Below, in pieces: positions 33,342 through 42,082 of a stretch of DNA of 64,000 nucleotides. The first letter of the stretch is position 1, and each line of letters opens with the position of its first letter. Made by a program: the position numbers and the translations under genes. The notes beneath the pieces are model-generated. The model was not told the DNA's origin and searched no databases. It saw nothing but the letters and a program-made list of their open reading frames with translations. Source of the stretch: CAVSJJ01 sp963728395 (GTDB lineage Bacteria; Actinomycetota; Actinomycetes; Actinomycetales; Dermatophilaceae); the NCBI GenBank assembly GCA_963728395.1, contig CAVSJJ010000008.1, positions 620,001 through 684,000 of the forward strand, in the 5' to 3' direction.

Positions 33342-34337
33342 TCAGCCGACGACGCGGATGACGGCGAACACGGCGGCCGCGGCGAGCGCGGCACCGGGGA
33401 CGGTGAGGACCCAGGCACCGAAGATGGAGCGGGCCACGTTCCAGCGCACCCGCCGGGCACCCGACGTCGCTCCGGCTCCGAGGATGGCTGCGGTGATGGC
33501 GTGCGTCGTCGACACCGGCGCCCGGAACACCGTGGCAACGACGAGGACGACGGCCGCCGTCGTCTCTGCGGCGAAGCCCTGGGGCGGGTCGATGTGGATG
33601 ATGCGGTGGCCGAGGGTGCGCATGATCCGCCAGCCACCGGCATACGTGCCGATCCCCATGACGGCGGCGGACAGGGCGAACACCCACCAGGGGATCGTCT
33701 CGGTGCCTGCGTCGTGCCGCCCGGCGACCGTCAGGGCGAGGATGACGACCCCAGCGGTCTTGGCGGCGTCCTGCATACCGTGGCCGAGCGCCATTGCGGC
33801 GGCGGACAGCGTCTGTGCGTAGCGGAACCCGCGCCGGGCGGCGGCCGGATCGCTGCGGCGGAACGTCCACAAGATCGCGGTCATGAGCAGATAGCCACCG
33901 ATGAGGCCGACGAGGGGGGAGAGAAGCATCGGGAGGACGACGAGGTCGAGCACCTGGCCCCAGTAGACGGCCGCTCCCGCGGCCATCGCCGCGCCGATGA
34001 GCGCTCCGATGAGGGCGTGGGACGAGGAGGACGGAAGCCCGTACCACCAGGTCAGCACGTTCCAGGCGATCGCACCGATGAGAGCGGCCGCCGCAAGGGC
34101 CAACCCGGTGGACCCATGGGGCGCGTCGATGATGCCGTTCCCGATCGTCTCCGCGACCCGCGTGCCCAAGAACGCGCCCACGACGTTGGCCGCCGCGGCG
34201 AGGCCCACGGCGACCTTCGGCGTCAGGGCTCGGGTCGATACCGACGTCGCGACGGCATTCGAGGCGTCGTGGAATCCGTTCGTGTAGGTGAACGCCATGG
34301 CCAGGGCCACGACGACGATGACCGGGGCGAGATCCAC
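33342..34337 (-). CDS. pit: Low-affinity inorganic phosphate transporter Pit
   Basis: Proton- or metal-phosphate symporter of the PiT family, 331 residues and about ten hydrophobic segments. Family signatures occur twice in inverted halves: TNGFHDASNAVATSVSTRAL near the N-terminus and APVSTTHAITAAILGAG near the C-terminus; SSSSHALIGALIGAA is also conserved. The GTG start (34337) has GAAGGAG upstream overlapping the end of the DUF47 gene. Constitutive uptake by Pit complements the starvation-induced Pst system. Confidence 0.93.
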   Translation of the reverse strand: MDLAPVIVVVALAMAFTYTNGFHDASNAVATSVSTRALTPKVAVGLAAAANVVGAFLGTRVAETIGNGIIDAPHGSTGLALAAAALIGAIAWNVLTWWYGLPSSSSHALIGALIGAAMAAGAAVYWGQVLDLVVLPMLLSPLVGLIGGYLLMTAILWTFRRSDPAAARRGFRYAQTLSAAAMALGHGMQDAAKTAGVVILALTVAGRHDAGTETIPWWVFALSAAVMGIGTYAGGWRIMRTLGHRIIHIDPPQGFAAETTAAVVLVVATVFRAPVSTTHAITAAILGAGATSGARRVRWNVARSIFGAWVLTVPGAALAAAAVFAVIRVVG

Positions 34338-34342
34338 CTCCT

Positions 34343-34966
34343 TCAGGCGCCCTTGACCGCGATGCACTCGAGCCGGTTGGCCAGGTCCTCGAACGCGTCC
34401 GCGGCGGCCTCCAGTTCGTCGATGACCTCCTTGAGCTTCATGATGTGCAGGGGGTTGGCCGACTCGTCGTCGAAGAGGTCGGCCAGGAGCCGACGGTAGG
34501 TCTGGTCCGCCTGGTTCTCGAGGCGGTTGATCTCGATCCAGTAGCCATCGAGATCAGTCAGCGTGCGTAGCCGGGGCATCGACTCGGCGGTGAGGTCCGC
34601 CATCCGGGTCAGGGTCTCGACCTGGTCGGCGATGCCCTGCGGCAGCCCGTCGAGCCGGTAGAGCACGATGAGATCGGCGGCGGCGTCGATGTGATCAAGG
34701 CAGGTGTCGAGCTTGGACGCGAGCCCGTGGATGTCTTCCCGGTCGAAGGGGGTCACGAAGGCGGCGTTGACCTGACGGATCAGCTCGTGGGTGGACTCGT
34801 CGGCGGCGTGCTCGATCTCATGGATCCGCTCGGCGATCTCGACGCGCTCCTCGAGGCTCGCTCCGAGGACGGCGGTCAGCTCGTGGGCACCATCGACGAG
34901 GTACCGCGCAGCGCGCGCGAACAGGTCATAGAAGGTGTCGTCGCGAGGGGTAAGGCGAAGGCCCAC
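34343..34966 (-). CDS. DUF47/PhoU-like Pit accessory protein
   Basis: A 207-residue all-helical cytoplasmic protein of the DUF47 family (TFYDLFARAARYLVDGA; AERIHEIEHAADESTHELI; FDREDIHGLASKLDTCLDHI). Such genes pair with pit and are thought to regulate phosphate uptake. It starts with GTG after a GAGAG site and lies 5 bp upstream of pit, forming a two-gene operon. Confidence 0.92.
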   Translation of the reverse strand: MGLRLTPRDDTFYDLFARAARYLVDGAHELTAVLGASLEERVEIAERIHEIEHAADESTHELIRQVNAAFVTPFDREDIHGLASKLDTCLDHIDAAADLIVLYRLDGLPQGIADQVETLTRMADLTAESMPRLRTLTDLDGYWIEINRLENQADQTYRRLLADLFDDESANPLHIMKLKEVIDELEAAADAFEDLANRLECIAVKGA

Positions 34967-35151
34967 GGCGGTTCTCTCGGATCGGGCGGGCAGGTCACGA
35001 CACAGGTTACCGGCCGACCACGGTCCGCCCCCGGATGGGCGACGTGTCCCGTCCCAGACCGCCGCCAGCAGCCTTCCGCTGCGCGGAACCCTGCCCCGCC
35101 CCTGTGTGCGCGAGGGCGAACGCCCGAGGGAGCCGTCGGGAGCGGCCCCGA

Positions 35152-35367
35152 CTACTCCGCCGCGCTGTCCGGCTTCAGGCCCAGGGCCCGGTCGATGTCG
35201 TCCTCGCTCATGTGGTCGGAACTGGCCGCGGCGGCCACAACAAGATCACCCACCAGTTCGATCTCGTCCTGGAGGGTGACGTCAACGAGTTCCTCCGAGC
35301 GCTGCCCCACAGCACAAAGGTAAGCGCACAAGCGGCCGGAATGCTGTGAACTCTCCAAGAAGTTCAT
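35152..35367 (-). CDS. Small hypothetical acidic protein
   Basis: I do not recognise it. From the ATG at 35367 the frame encodes 71 residues, acidic at the end (DHMSEDDIDRALGLKPDSAAE) with a helical middle (VTLQDEIELVGDLVVAAAASS). The frame continues upstream without a stop but the composition there is not protein-like. No convincing ribosome-binding site or -10 box precedes it, so the call rests on composition only. Confidence 0.4.
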   Translation of the reverse strand: MNFLESSQHSGRLCAYLCAVGQRSEELVDVTLQDEIELVGDLVVAAAASSDHMSEDDIDRALGLKPDSAAE

Positions 35368-35900
35368 GGCGTTTTCGCGCCCACAGCTCCGCGTGACGTG
35401 GCGGACGACGGTCAGTGAGGCACAGGCGCCCGAGCGAGGCCTCTGAGCCGGAGGACCCATCTGAGGCCGGTGTGCCTCGTGTGCGCGCTGACCCCGGTGA
35501 GACGAGCCCGACCTGCCTGACGTCCCGCTATGCCGGCCCATACTGCCGACGCCGAGCCACACGGGGCGGGCGCAGGTGGGCAGCACCAGGAGGCGGCGCG
35601 AAGAGGGGGCGGCCCGGAGATCTGGGACGACAGACCAGAGAGTGGGTGGACGCCGGACCGGGAGCGCCTCACGGCGCGTGGCCGCTCGTAGCGGCTGATG
35701 TTGGGACCCGGGGCTGCCGCGGCCCGGCGCCCACAACAAGACCCTAACGCGGCACCACCCCAGCGTGTTCCCGATCTGCTGATCTGTGGACAGTGCACGG
35801 CGGGACGACGATGCCTCGACCAGCCAGTTCAGCCCACCCAGCAGCGCGCGGCGGGCTCACGGCAAGCGCAGCCGATCCGCCGGAGCTCCACGTACCCGGA
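35368..35900. other. 533-bp stretch without a supported gene
   Basis: Several overlapping frames are open because of high GC, but none shows domains, natural starts or protein-like composition. No tRNA, repeat or hairpin of note was seen. Confidence 0.4.
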
Positions 35901-36545
35901 TCAGTCCAGGTCGTCGGCACGCCACAGGTGCGCACACGCTCGCAGGTCCTCGCCGGTCGTCAGCATGGCCGCGGCCTGCCGGGTCAGAGTGCCCGCGCCT
36001 GCGGGGTCACCGACGTCCCGATCGTGGGCCACCTCGGCTCGCCCGGCCGCGACGACCGAGCAGAACGCGGCGGCGCGCTCCAGGGCGATGCCGAGGTCAC
36101 CGTCGAACACGCCGGTCAGCACCTGGTCGACGAGGCGGTTGACCTCCTCCGGACCCGGTGGCTCCTCGACCCCGGCGATGGCATGGGCGACGTCGGTGAA
36201 GCGGACGCCGGCGGCATACTGCTCGCTGGCCTGCTGCGGGCTGCGCCTGACCCATTCACGAAGCGCGTAAAGGCGCCACAGCGCACCTGGCAGGCTCCGA
36301 GCCGGCCGCCCGGACCACAGTTCCGCCACCGTCGAGAGACCGAGCTCGTCGACGAGTCCGACCAACCGTGCGGTCACGGCCGGGTCGCGCGTGGCGCGCC
36401 CGGTTCCGACGAGGATCGCCGCGGTCTGGTGGGCGATCTCGGTCACCTCGGCCGGACCGGGCAGCATCCCGCCATGCGCCTCCAGGGCATCGGGCCCGAA
36501 GTGCAGTGGGCGGCGCGGCCGATGCGCGCCAGCGGAATCGCTCAT
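35901..36545 (-). CDS. Hypothetical actinobacterial protein
   Basis: A 214-residue soluble protein without a domain I can name. It looks mostly helical: AEVTEIAHQTAAILVGTG, VTARLVGLVDELGLSTVAEL, PGALWRLYALREWVRRSPQQ and PEEVNRLVDQVLTGVFDG. No membrane segment or signal. GACACT (36552-36557) ends 6 nt before the ATG, which supports the start. Codon use fits the backbone. Confidence 0.65.
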   Translation of the reverse strand: MSDSAGAHRPRRPLHFGPDALEAHGGMLPGPAEVTEIAHQTAAILVGTGRATRDPAVTARLVGLVDELGLSTVAELWSGRPARSLPGALWRLYALREWVRRSPQQASEQYAAGVRFTDVAHAIAGVEEPPGPEEVNRLVDQVLTGVFDGDLGIALERAAAFCSVVAAGRAEVAHDRDVGDPAGAGTLTRQAAAMLTTGEDLRACAHLWRADDLD

Positions 36546-36630
36546 CGATCAAGTGTCGCATCCACGGCCTCGTAGGACCGCGAGGTCCCGCGTCGAGCAC
36601 GATCAGTGGGCCCGACGCACAACTGCCCGG

Positions 36631-37986
36631 TCACGACGCGGCGGGCGGGTCCGGCCCGGCGTCGGGAGGACCGTCGTCGCGCGGCGCCGGGTCCCGTCGG
36701 TCGAGATCGCCACCACCTCGGCGCCTCTCGTGCGTCGTCGGGAGCAGCTCGTCATACGACCCGATCCGACGGTCCCAGGCGACGCCGTCGGGTGCCACCC
36801 ATCCGGCGAGCCGGTCCCGGTGGACGATCGTGTGGTGACGCGCGCAGAGCAGCGCGGCGTTGGCGACGCACGTCTCCCCGCCATCCGCCCAGTGCACAAG
36901 ATGGTGCGCATCGCACCAGAAGGCGGGCGCGTCACAGCCGGGGAACGTGCACGACCCGTCCCTCAGCCACAGCGCCCTCGTCTGCCCCAGCGTGAACAGC
37001 CGCGTACGTCGCCCGAGGTCGAGCACCTCCGACGTCGAGCCCAGCACCGCGGGCACCACACCCGCGTCGCACGCAATCCGCCGCGCCGTCTCCGGCGCGA
37101 TCAGCGTTCCCGCTTCCGTCGTCCCCATGACCCGCGCCGCGGACGTTCGTGCGGTCAGGTCCTCGATCGCCATCGTCAACAGCAGCGTCGCCTTGGCCGG
37201 CACGACGACGACCCCGTCGTCGGCGGCAGCGGCAGCGGCAGCGGCCGTCGTACGACGGCACACCTCGATCAGCGCCTCGCCCCGGCGCCGGTCGTCCGGC
37301 CGCGGATCCGGCTCGCCGTCCTCCCCGACCATCGGCGCCGACAGCGGACCGATCGCGGCCTCGAGCACGGCCTGCCCCTCCGCGTCCAGGACGAGCCGGT
37401 ATGCCGCCGTCCCCGGCACATCGGGCACGGGTCGCGAGAGGGCGACGAACCGACGAGCCTGGTCCTGCTCTCCCTGGAGCATCCCATCGGACCCGAACCG
37501 CTCGAGCAGCGCCGGTCGCACCTCCCGGACACCGCGCGCTCCGTGGGTGGCACCGAGGGCCAGCATGGCGCCCAGCACGTCGGCCTCGGCCGCCTCCCGC
37601 AGCGACGGTCGCATCCGGTCGAACTCGACCAGGACCGACGCCGCGACCTGCGGCGAGACCTCACCGGCCAACACCGCCGACCGGACCGCCTCGTGGCCGG
37701 GCTCCCCGAGCCCCTCGGCGACCCTCGCCACGGCGCCCGCGCCACCACCGCGTTGGCTCGGGGCGTTCTCGGCCACCCAGCGCCGGAGGGACCCCGCTTG
37801 GGAACCCGCCACCGTGCCGCGGGAGAGTGCCTCGGCGGTCACGGCCACCCGCCCGGCTCCGGCCAGGGCGGCCACCTCGTCGAGCTCACCGAGCAAGGCC
37901 GGAAGCTCGGCGTCGGTCGCCGAACCGAGCACGCCCTCGAGCCCTCGCAGCGCCGCCACCGCCTCGCCGAGGACAGCGCGCCGCAT
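36631..37986 (-). CDS. DUF222/HNH endonuclease-domain protein (13E12-type)
   Basis: A 451-residue protein of the actinobacterial DUF222-HNH group, often multicopy and related to the mycobacterial 13E12 repeat family. The N-terminal ~300 residues form DUF222 (EVSPQVAASVLVEFDRMRP; DAEGQAVLEAAIGPLSAP). The HNH nuclease follows with CTFPGCDAPAFWCDAHHLVH and NAALLCARHHTIVHRD, holding the zinc cysteines and catalytic His pair. The C-terminus is a disordered Arg/Asp/Pro tail. Cellular role unknown. The start at 37986 is the first ATG before homology begins. Confidence 0.85.
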   Translation of the reverse strand: MRRAVLGEAVAALRGLEGVLGSATDAELPALLGELDEVAALAGAGRVAVTAEALSRGTVAGSQAGSLRRWVAENAPSQRGGGAGAVARVAEGLGEPGHEAVRSAVLAGEVSPQVAASVLVEFDRMRPSLREAAEADVLGAMLALGATHGARGVREVRPALLERFGSDGMLQGEQDQARRFVALSRPVPDVPGTAAYRLVLDAEGQAVLEAAIGPLSAPMVGEDGEPDPRPDDRRRGEALIEVCRRTTAAAAAAAADDGVVVVPAKATLLLTMAIEDLTARTSAARVMGTTEAGTLIAPETARRIACDAGVVPAVLGSTSEVLDLGRRTRLFTLGQTRALWLRDGSCTFPGCDAPAFWCDAHHLVHWADGGETCVANAALLCARHHTIVHRDRLAGWVAPDGVAWDRRIGSYDELLPTTHERRRGGGDLDRRDPAPRDDGPPDAGPDPPAAS

Positions 37987-38227
37987 CGCCAGGTCCCCGG
38001 CCCGTGGCCCCAAAGATCCCCGGCCCGTGCCCCCAGGTCCGCGCCACGTGCAGATCCGGCCACTCCTACGCCCATGGGCCGACGCTACGACCACCCCGGG
38101 CAAACCGCGCCCGCCGTCACCGTGCCTGTGGGCGACGCATCCTGCAGCCTCTTTGTGTGGACAACCGCCGCCGACAGATCCCGCGAGGTGCGCCCGGCCA
38201 GGCCACCAGGCGCACCGGCCACCCCGC

Positions 38228-39175
38228 TCACTCCTCCAGCCCGAGCAGCCGGGCTCCGTTCTCCCACAGCACCGAACGCATCCACTCATCTCCCAGGCCG
38301 AGCCGCGTGAGGGCGAAGAGCTGGTGGGCGTACGCGTAGGGGATGTTTGGGAAGTCGGTCCCCAGCACGACCTTGTCCCGCAGCCGGGCCAGCCGCGCGG
38401 CATACCCGGGAGGCATCGGCATGAACGCCTCGGTGAAGTCCGTCGCGACCATCGTCGTGTCGAGATGGACGCCCTCGTAGTCCTCCGCGAGATCCGCGAA
38501 CGCGTCGTACTCCGGCAGTCCCGCATGCGCGATGACGAGCACGAGTCGGGGAAAGCGCGACAGCACCGCTCGCACCCCCGCCGGACCGGTATGCCGCCCC
38601 GCGATCGGCCCGGAGCCCGCATGGATCACGACCGGAACCCCGGCCTCCTCGAGCAGGGCCCACGCAGGGTCGAGCAGCGGTGAGTCCGGCGCGTAGCCGC
38701 CGACCTGCACGTGCATCTTCACCAGCCGTGCGCCGTCGGCCAGCGCGGTGTGCAGATACGACGCGACCCCCTCCTCGGGATAGAGCGTCGCGCAGACGAG
38801 CACCCCGGGATGCGCCGCGGCGAACTCCCGTCCCCACTCGTTGAGCCATGCCGCCATCCCGTGCTTGTGCGGATACGTCAACGCGGGAATCGCCTTGAGC
38901 CCGAACCCTTTCAGCAGTTCCAGCCGCTCGTCCACCGTCCCTCGGTAGTGCACCGGCCACGCCCGGCCGTAGTGCTCCTCGGCCTCGTCGAAATAGGCCC
39001 AGACCTTCTCGTGCATCCGCTTCGGGAGGAAGTGCACGTGGATGTCCGCGAGCCCGGGGATCCCCAACCCCGAGACGTATGCCGCGACCTCCCCGTCCGA
39101 CCTCGGGCCCGGCGTCGTGGTCCCGGTCTCCCCCGGCGCTTCGCCCTCCCCTACACCTGGCGTCGGCTGCGACAT
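38228..39175 (-). CDS. Amidohydrolase-family metal-dependent hydrolase
   Basis: A 315-residue TIM-barrel protein of the amidohydrolase-2 (ACMSD-like) type. Metal-site motifs are ADIHVHFLP at the start of the barrel, VVIHAGSGP, LVIAHAGLPEYD and KVVLGTDFPNIPY. Such proteins act as decarboxylases or hydrolases; the substrate is unknown. The ATG at 39175 is supported by TATGGT (39182-39187) 6 nt upstream; the frame upstream is also open but lacks homology. Confidence 0.85.
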   Translation of the reverse strand: MSQPTPGVGEGEAPGETGTTTPGPRSDGEVAAYVSGLGIPGLADIHVHFLPKRMHEKVWAYFDEAEEHYGRAWPVHYRGTVDERLELLKGFGLKAIPALTYPHKHGMAAWLNEWGREFAAAHPGVLVCATLYPEEGVASYLHTALADGARLVKMHVQVGGYAPDSPLLDPAWALLEEAGVPVVIHAGSGPIAGRHTGPAGVRAVLSRFPRLVLVIAHAGLPEYDAFADLAEDYEGVHLDTTMVATDFTEAFMPMPPGYAARLARLRDKVVLGTDFPNIPYAYAHQLFALTRLGLGDEWMRSVLWENGARLLGLEE

Positions 39176-39410
39176 AGTCACACCATATCCCCCGGGGTAT
39201 AGATATTCAGAGAGGCATATCACGCCCCGTTTCGTTCCGTGCACCAACCCCCCTTACTAGCGTCTCTGGTGGAACAGGTCGGATCACCACCGGTCCGAAC
39301 GGTTCCGCCACGGGCGCCGGCTTCGGCCAGCACCCGCGCGACCCACAGGGGTGGGCATCGCCAGCGACGTCGGTGCCCAACAAACGACACTTCAACTCAA
39401 GAGAGAGACC

Positions 39411-39590
39411 ATGCCTGCCAACGGCAACCTCACCACGACCGTCGAGACCGTCCCCCACACCCTGATCGCGCCGCACGACTACCTCGTCGCCGACCCGGAA
39501 TCCCCTGCGGAGAGCTCGGCCTGGCTTGCTTTCCAGGTCGCCGCCGACCACGAGGAAGAGGCCCGCGCCCTCGCGCGCCAGGCCCACTGA
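39411..39590 (+). CDS. Small acidic protein A of a tandem paralogous pair
   Basis: A 59-residue soluble acidic protein with the block HDYLVADPESPAESSAWLAF followed by QVAADHEEEARALARQ. A second gene 280 bp downstream encodes the same block (HDYLAAAPDSPAEAAAWHAY then QVALDHD), which shows that both are real coding regions. A purine-rich GAGAGAG site lies 3-9 nt before the ATG. Function unknown; no neighbour suggests one. Confidence 0.65.
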   Translation: MPANGNLTTTVETVPHTLIAPHDYLVADPESPAESSAWLAFQVAADHEEEARALARQAH

Positions 39591-39869
39591 GTCCCGGCTC
39601 CGATCCCGATCGGACACCCTGGACGCATGGCCGTCGCGGCCCGGCAATGGCGCCGGACCGCACCGCCGACGGGTTCAGGTCATCCTTCGTGGAAACGCCG
39701 GCCGCTCCGCACTACCGTCGGGTGCGGAGCAGGCCCACGGCCGACCACCGGCCGCCCCGCGCCCACGAGTGCTCGCGAGAGCCCTCTCGCACCCGCGAGA
39801 CAGACCACCCCGGGCCGCACCGCCATCGCCGCCGGTGTCACCACCACATCGCACGCAGAAAGCATCACC

Positions 39870-40037
39870 ATGCCTGACCTCGGCACCCTCACCGCGCCCA
39901 CCCAGACCGCGCTGCACGACTACCTCGCCGCTGCCCCCGACTCCCCCGCGGAGGCCGCGGCGTGGCATGCCTACCAGGTCGCCCTCGACCACGACGCCGT
40001 CGAGGTCTCGCCGGTGTTCGCCCTCGCGTCCGCCTGA
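39870..40037 (+). CDS. Small acidic protein B of a tandem paralogous pair
   Basis: A 55-residue paralogue of the product at 39411; shared pattern HDYLxAxPxSPAExxAWxAxQ then VAxDH. The two differ in their N-termini (NGNLTTTVETVPHT versus LGTLTAPTQTA) and tails. AGAAAG precedes the ATG. Their separation and divergence suggest an old duplication. Confidence 0.6.
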   Translation: MPDLGTLTAPTQTALHDYLAAAPDSPAEAAAWHAYQVALDHDAVEVSPVFALASA

Positions 40038-40279
40038 CCGAGGCCGCACCCCTTCTCCCGCCCGCCCGGGCGGGGTCTGCCCGCCGGTGACGGCGGGTAT
40101 GCCGCCGGCCCACCCCGGTGTGTCGGCTCGCCGTGCGGCGTTGCCCGGCACCCGGACCCGGTATGTCGACCTTTCCCGGCATACCCGGCGCGGCCGCGGC
40201 CGCGGGCCCACCGGGAAACCGCTCCCCCCTGGCTGGGATGCGAAGAGGGCCCGCGCCGCGGTTCGTCCGCCCCCACCGC

Positions 40280-40456
40280 CAGCGTCCGCGTTTCTGGTCG
40301 CCAAGGCGACCGTTTCCCCGGACGCAGCGCTTCCCGGCCACCCCCGAACCCGCAGCGTCCGCGTCTTTGGTCGCCCGGACGACCAATGACCCGGACACAG
40401 GAAGGGCCGGACACACGAACGACCCGGACACACGAAGAGCCCGGACGCACGAAGAG
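40280..40456. repeat. Direct- and inverted-repeat cluster in non-coding DNA
   Basis: AGCGTCCGCGTTTCTGGTCG recurs about 70 bp later with two changes, each copy followed by a short hairpin (TGGTCGCC/GGCGACCG; TTGGTCG/CGACCAA). From about 40390 four imperfect ~16-bp copies of CCCGGACACACGAA follow. The 430-bp gap from 40038 to the convergent ALDH stop holds nothing else; part may act as terminator. Confidence 0.65.
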
Positions 40457-40469
40457 GGGTTGGGAGGCG

Positions 40470-42077
40470 TCAGGGCAGGCGGAGTCGGCCGTCCACCCGC
40501 ACCGGCACGACCGGCGCGCCGTCCCGCAGCTCGACCGGTAGCACCGACTCCGGGGCGTTCTGCCACGCCACCGGCCGGAGGAACCGACGCACGGCGCTCG
40601 CCCCCACCGACGTGTGCAGCGAGTTCGTCGACGGCCAGGGTCCGCCGTGATGCTGCGCCCACGCGACGTGGACGCCGGTCGGGAAGCCCCCGACGACGAG
40701 CCGCCCGACGAGCGGCTGGAGTCGGCCCAGCACGTCGGCCAGCAGCGCCGCCTCCCGGATGCCGTGGTGCACCGTCCCGGTGAGCGATCCTCCCAGGCGG
40801 GCCAGAACGGCATACACCTCGCGCAGCGTCCCGTAGCGCACGATCAGGGTCGTCGGTCCGAAGCACTCCTCGAGCAGATCCCCACGCACCGACTCCGCCG
40901 GAGTCTCCAGGAGCATCGGCGTCACGGAACCGCCCGCACCACCCGAACCGGACGGACCGGACGAGCCGGTCGCCACGACCCGCACCCGCGAGTCGGCGGC
41001 ATACCCGCCGGTCTTCTCGACGTATGCCGCGGCGATCCCGTCGGTCAGCAGCCGCGGCCCGGTGACCCCACCCGTCGCCTCGGCGGCGGCCGAGACGAGC
41101 ACGTCCCCCGCGTCGCCGGCCGGCACGAACGCCAGCCCGGGCTTGGTGCACAGCTGCCCGCCCCGGACTGTGTAGGACGCCACGAGCCCCTCGGCGATCT
41201 CGTCGCCGCGCTCGTGCGCCGCCCCGGGCAGCACGACGACGGGGTTGAGGCTGGACAGCTCGCCGTAGAAGGGGATCGGCACCGGCCGCTCGTTGATCCG
41301 CGCCTGCAGAGCCTGCCCGCCGATGAGCGACCCGGTGAATGCCACCGCGCGCACGTCCGGGTGCTCGACGAGCTCGACACCCTCCTCCAGCCCGTCGACC
41401 GACCCGAAGACCCCCTCCGGGGCGCCGACGCTCGCCAGGCCCCGTGACACCGCGACACCCACGAGGCCGGACGTGCGCGGGTGCGAGGGGTGGGTCTTGA
41501 CGATGACCGGGCAGCCGACGGCGAGGGCCGAGGCGGTGTCGCCGCCGGCGGTCGAGAAGGCGAGCGGGAAGTTCGACGCCCCGAAGACGGCGACCGGCCC
41601 GATCGGCACGAGCATCCGGCGCAGGTCCGGCTGCGGCCCCATCGGGGTGTCCTGCGGGTGGTCGATCGTCGCCTCGAGGTAGGAGCCCTCGCGCACGACG
41701 TCGGCGAAGAACCGCCACTGGTATGCCGTCCGCGTCAGCTCCGCGCGCAGCGCCGCCTCGGGCAGGTGCGACTCCCGCGTCGCGGTGGTGACGATGGCGT
41801 CGCCGTCCTCCTCCAAGGCGTCGGCGACGGCCTCACAGGCCCGGGCCCGGGCCTCGCGCGGCGCGGCGGCCCAGCCGGGCGCGGCCTCGACGGCGTGCGC
41901 GACGGCCTCGGCCGGCGGCAGCGGAGCGCCGGCCTGGGCGGCGCGGGCGGCCGCGGCATATTCCTGGGCGCCCTGGACGACAGAGATCAGCGTCGACTGG
42001 GCCGCCTTGGCGGCGGCCGTGGCGAGGGCGTTGTCGTACTCAGCGTCCTCGCGGGCGTGCCGGCGCTCCTCGTTCAC
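40470..42077 (-). CDS. NADP-dependent aldehyde dehydrogenase (2,5-dioxovalerate dehydrogenase-like)
   Basis: A 535-residue enzyme of the alpha-ketoglutaric semialdehyde dehydrogenase branch. Present: the cofactor-binding VPIGPVAVFGASNFPLAFS, AVAFTGSLIGGQAL, catalytic Glu in PFYGELSSLNPVVV, catalytic Cys in RGGQLCTKPGLAF, and ECFGPTTLIVRYG. It would oxidise a C5 keto-aldehyde from sugar-acid breakdown (family inference). The gene begins 5 bp after the TPP-enzyme stop, so the two share an operon. Confidence 0.88.
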   Translation of the reverse strand: MNEERRHAREDAEYDNALATAAAKAAQSTLISVVQGAQEYAAAARAAQAGAPLPPAEAVAHAVEAAPGWAAAPREARARACEAVADALEEDGDAIVTTATRESHLPEAALRAELTRTAYQWRFFADVVREGSYLEATIDHPQDTPMGPQPDLRRMLVPIGPVAVFGASNFPLAFSTAGGDTASALAVGCPVIVKTHPSHPRTSGLVGVAVSRGLASVGAPEGVFGSVDGLEEGVELVEHPDVRAVAFTGSLIGGQALQARINERPVPIPFYGELSSLNPVVVLPGAAHERGDEIAEGLVASYTVRGGQLCTKPGLAFVPAGDAGDVLVSAAAEATGGVTGPRLLTDGIAAAYVEKTGGYAADSRVRVVATGSSGPSGSGGAGGSVTPMLLETPAESVRGDLLEECFGPTTLIVRYGTLREVYAVLARLGGSLTGTVHHGIREAALLADVLGRLQPLVGRLVVGGFPTGVHVAWAQHHGGPWPSTNSLHTSVGASAVRRFLRPVAWQNAPESVLPVELRDGAPVVPVRVDGRLRLP

Positions 42078-42082
42078 GGGCT

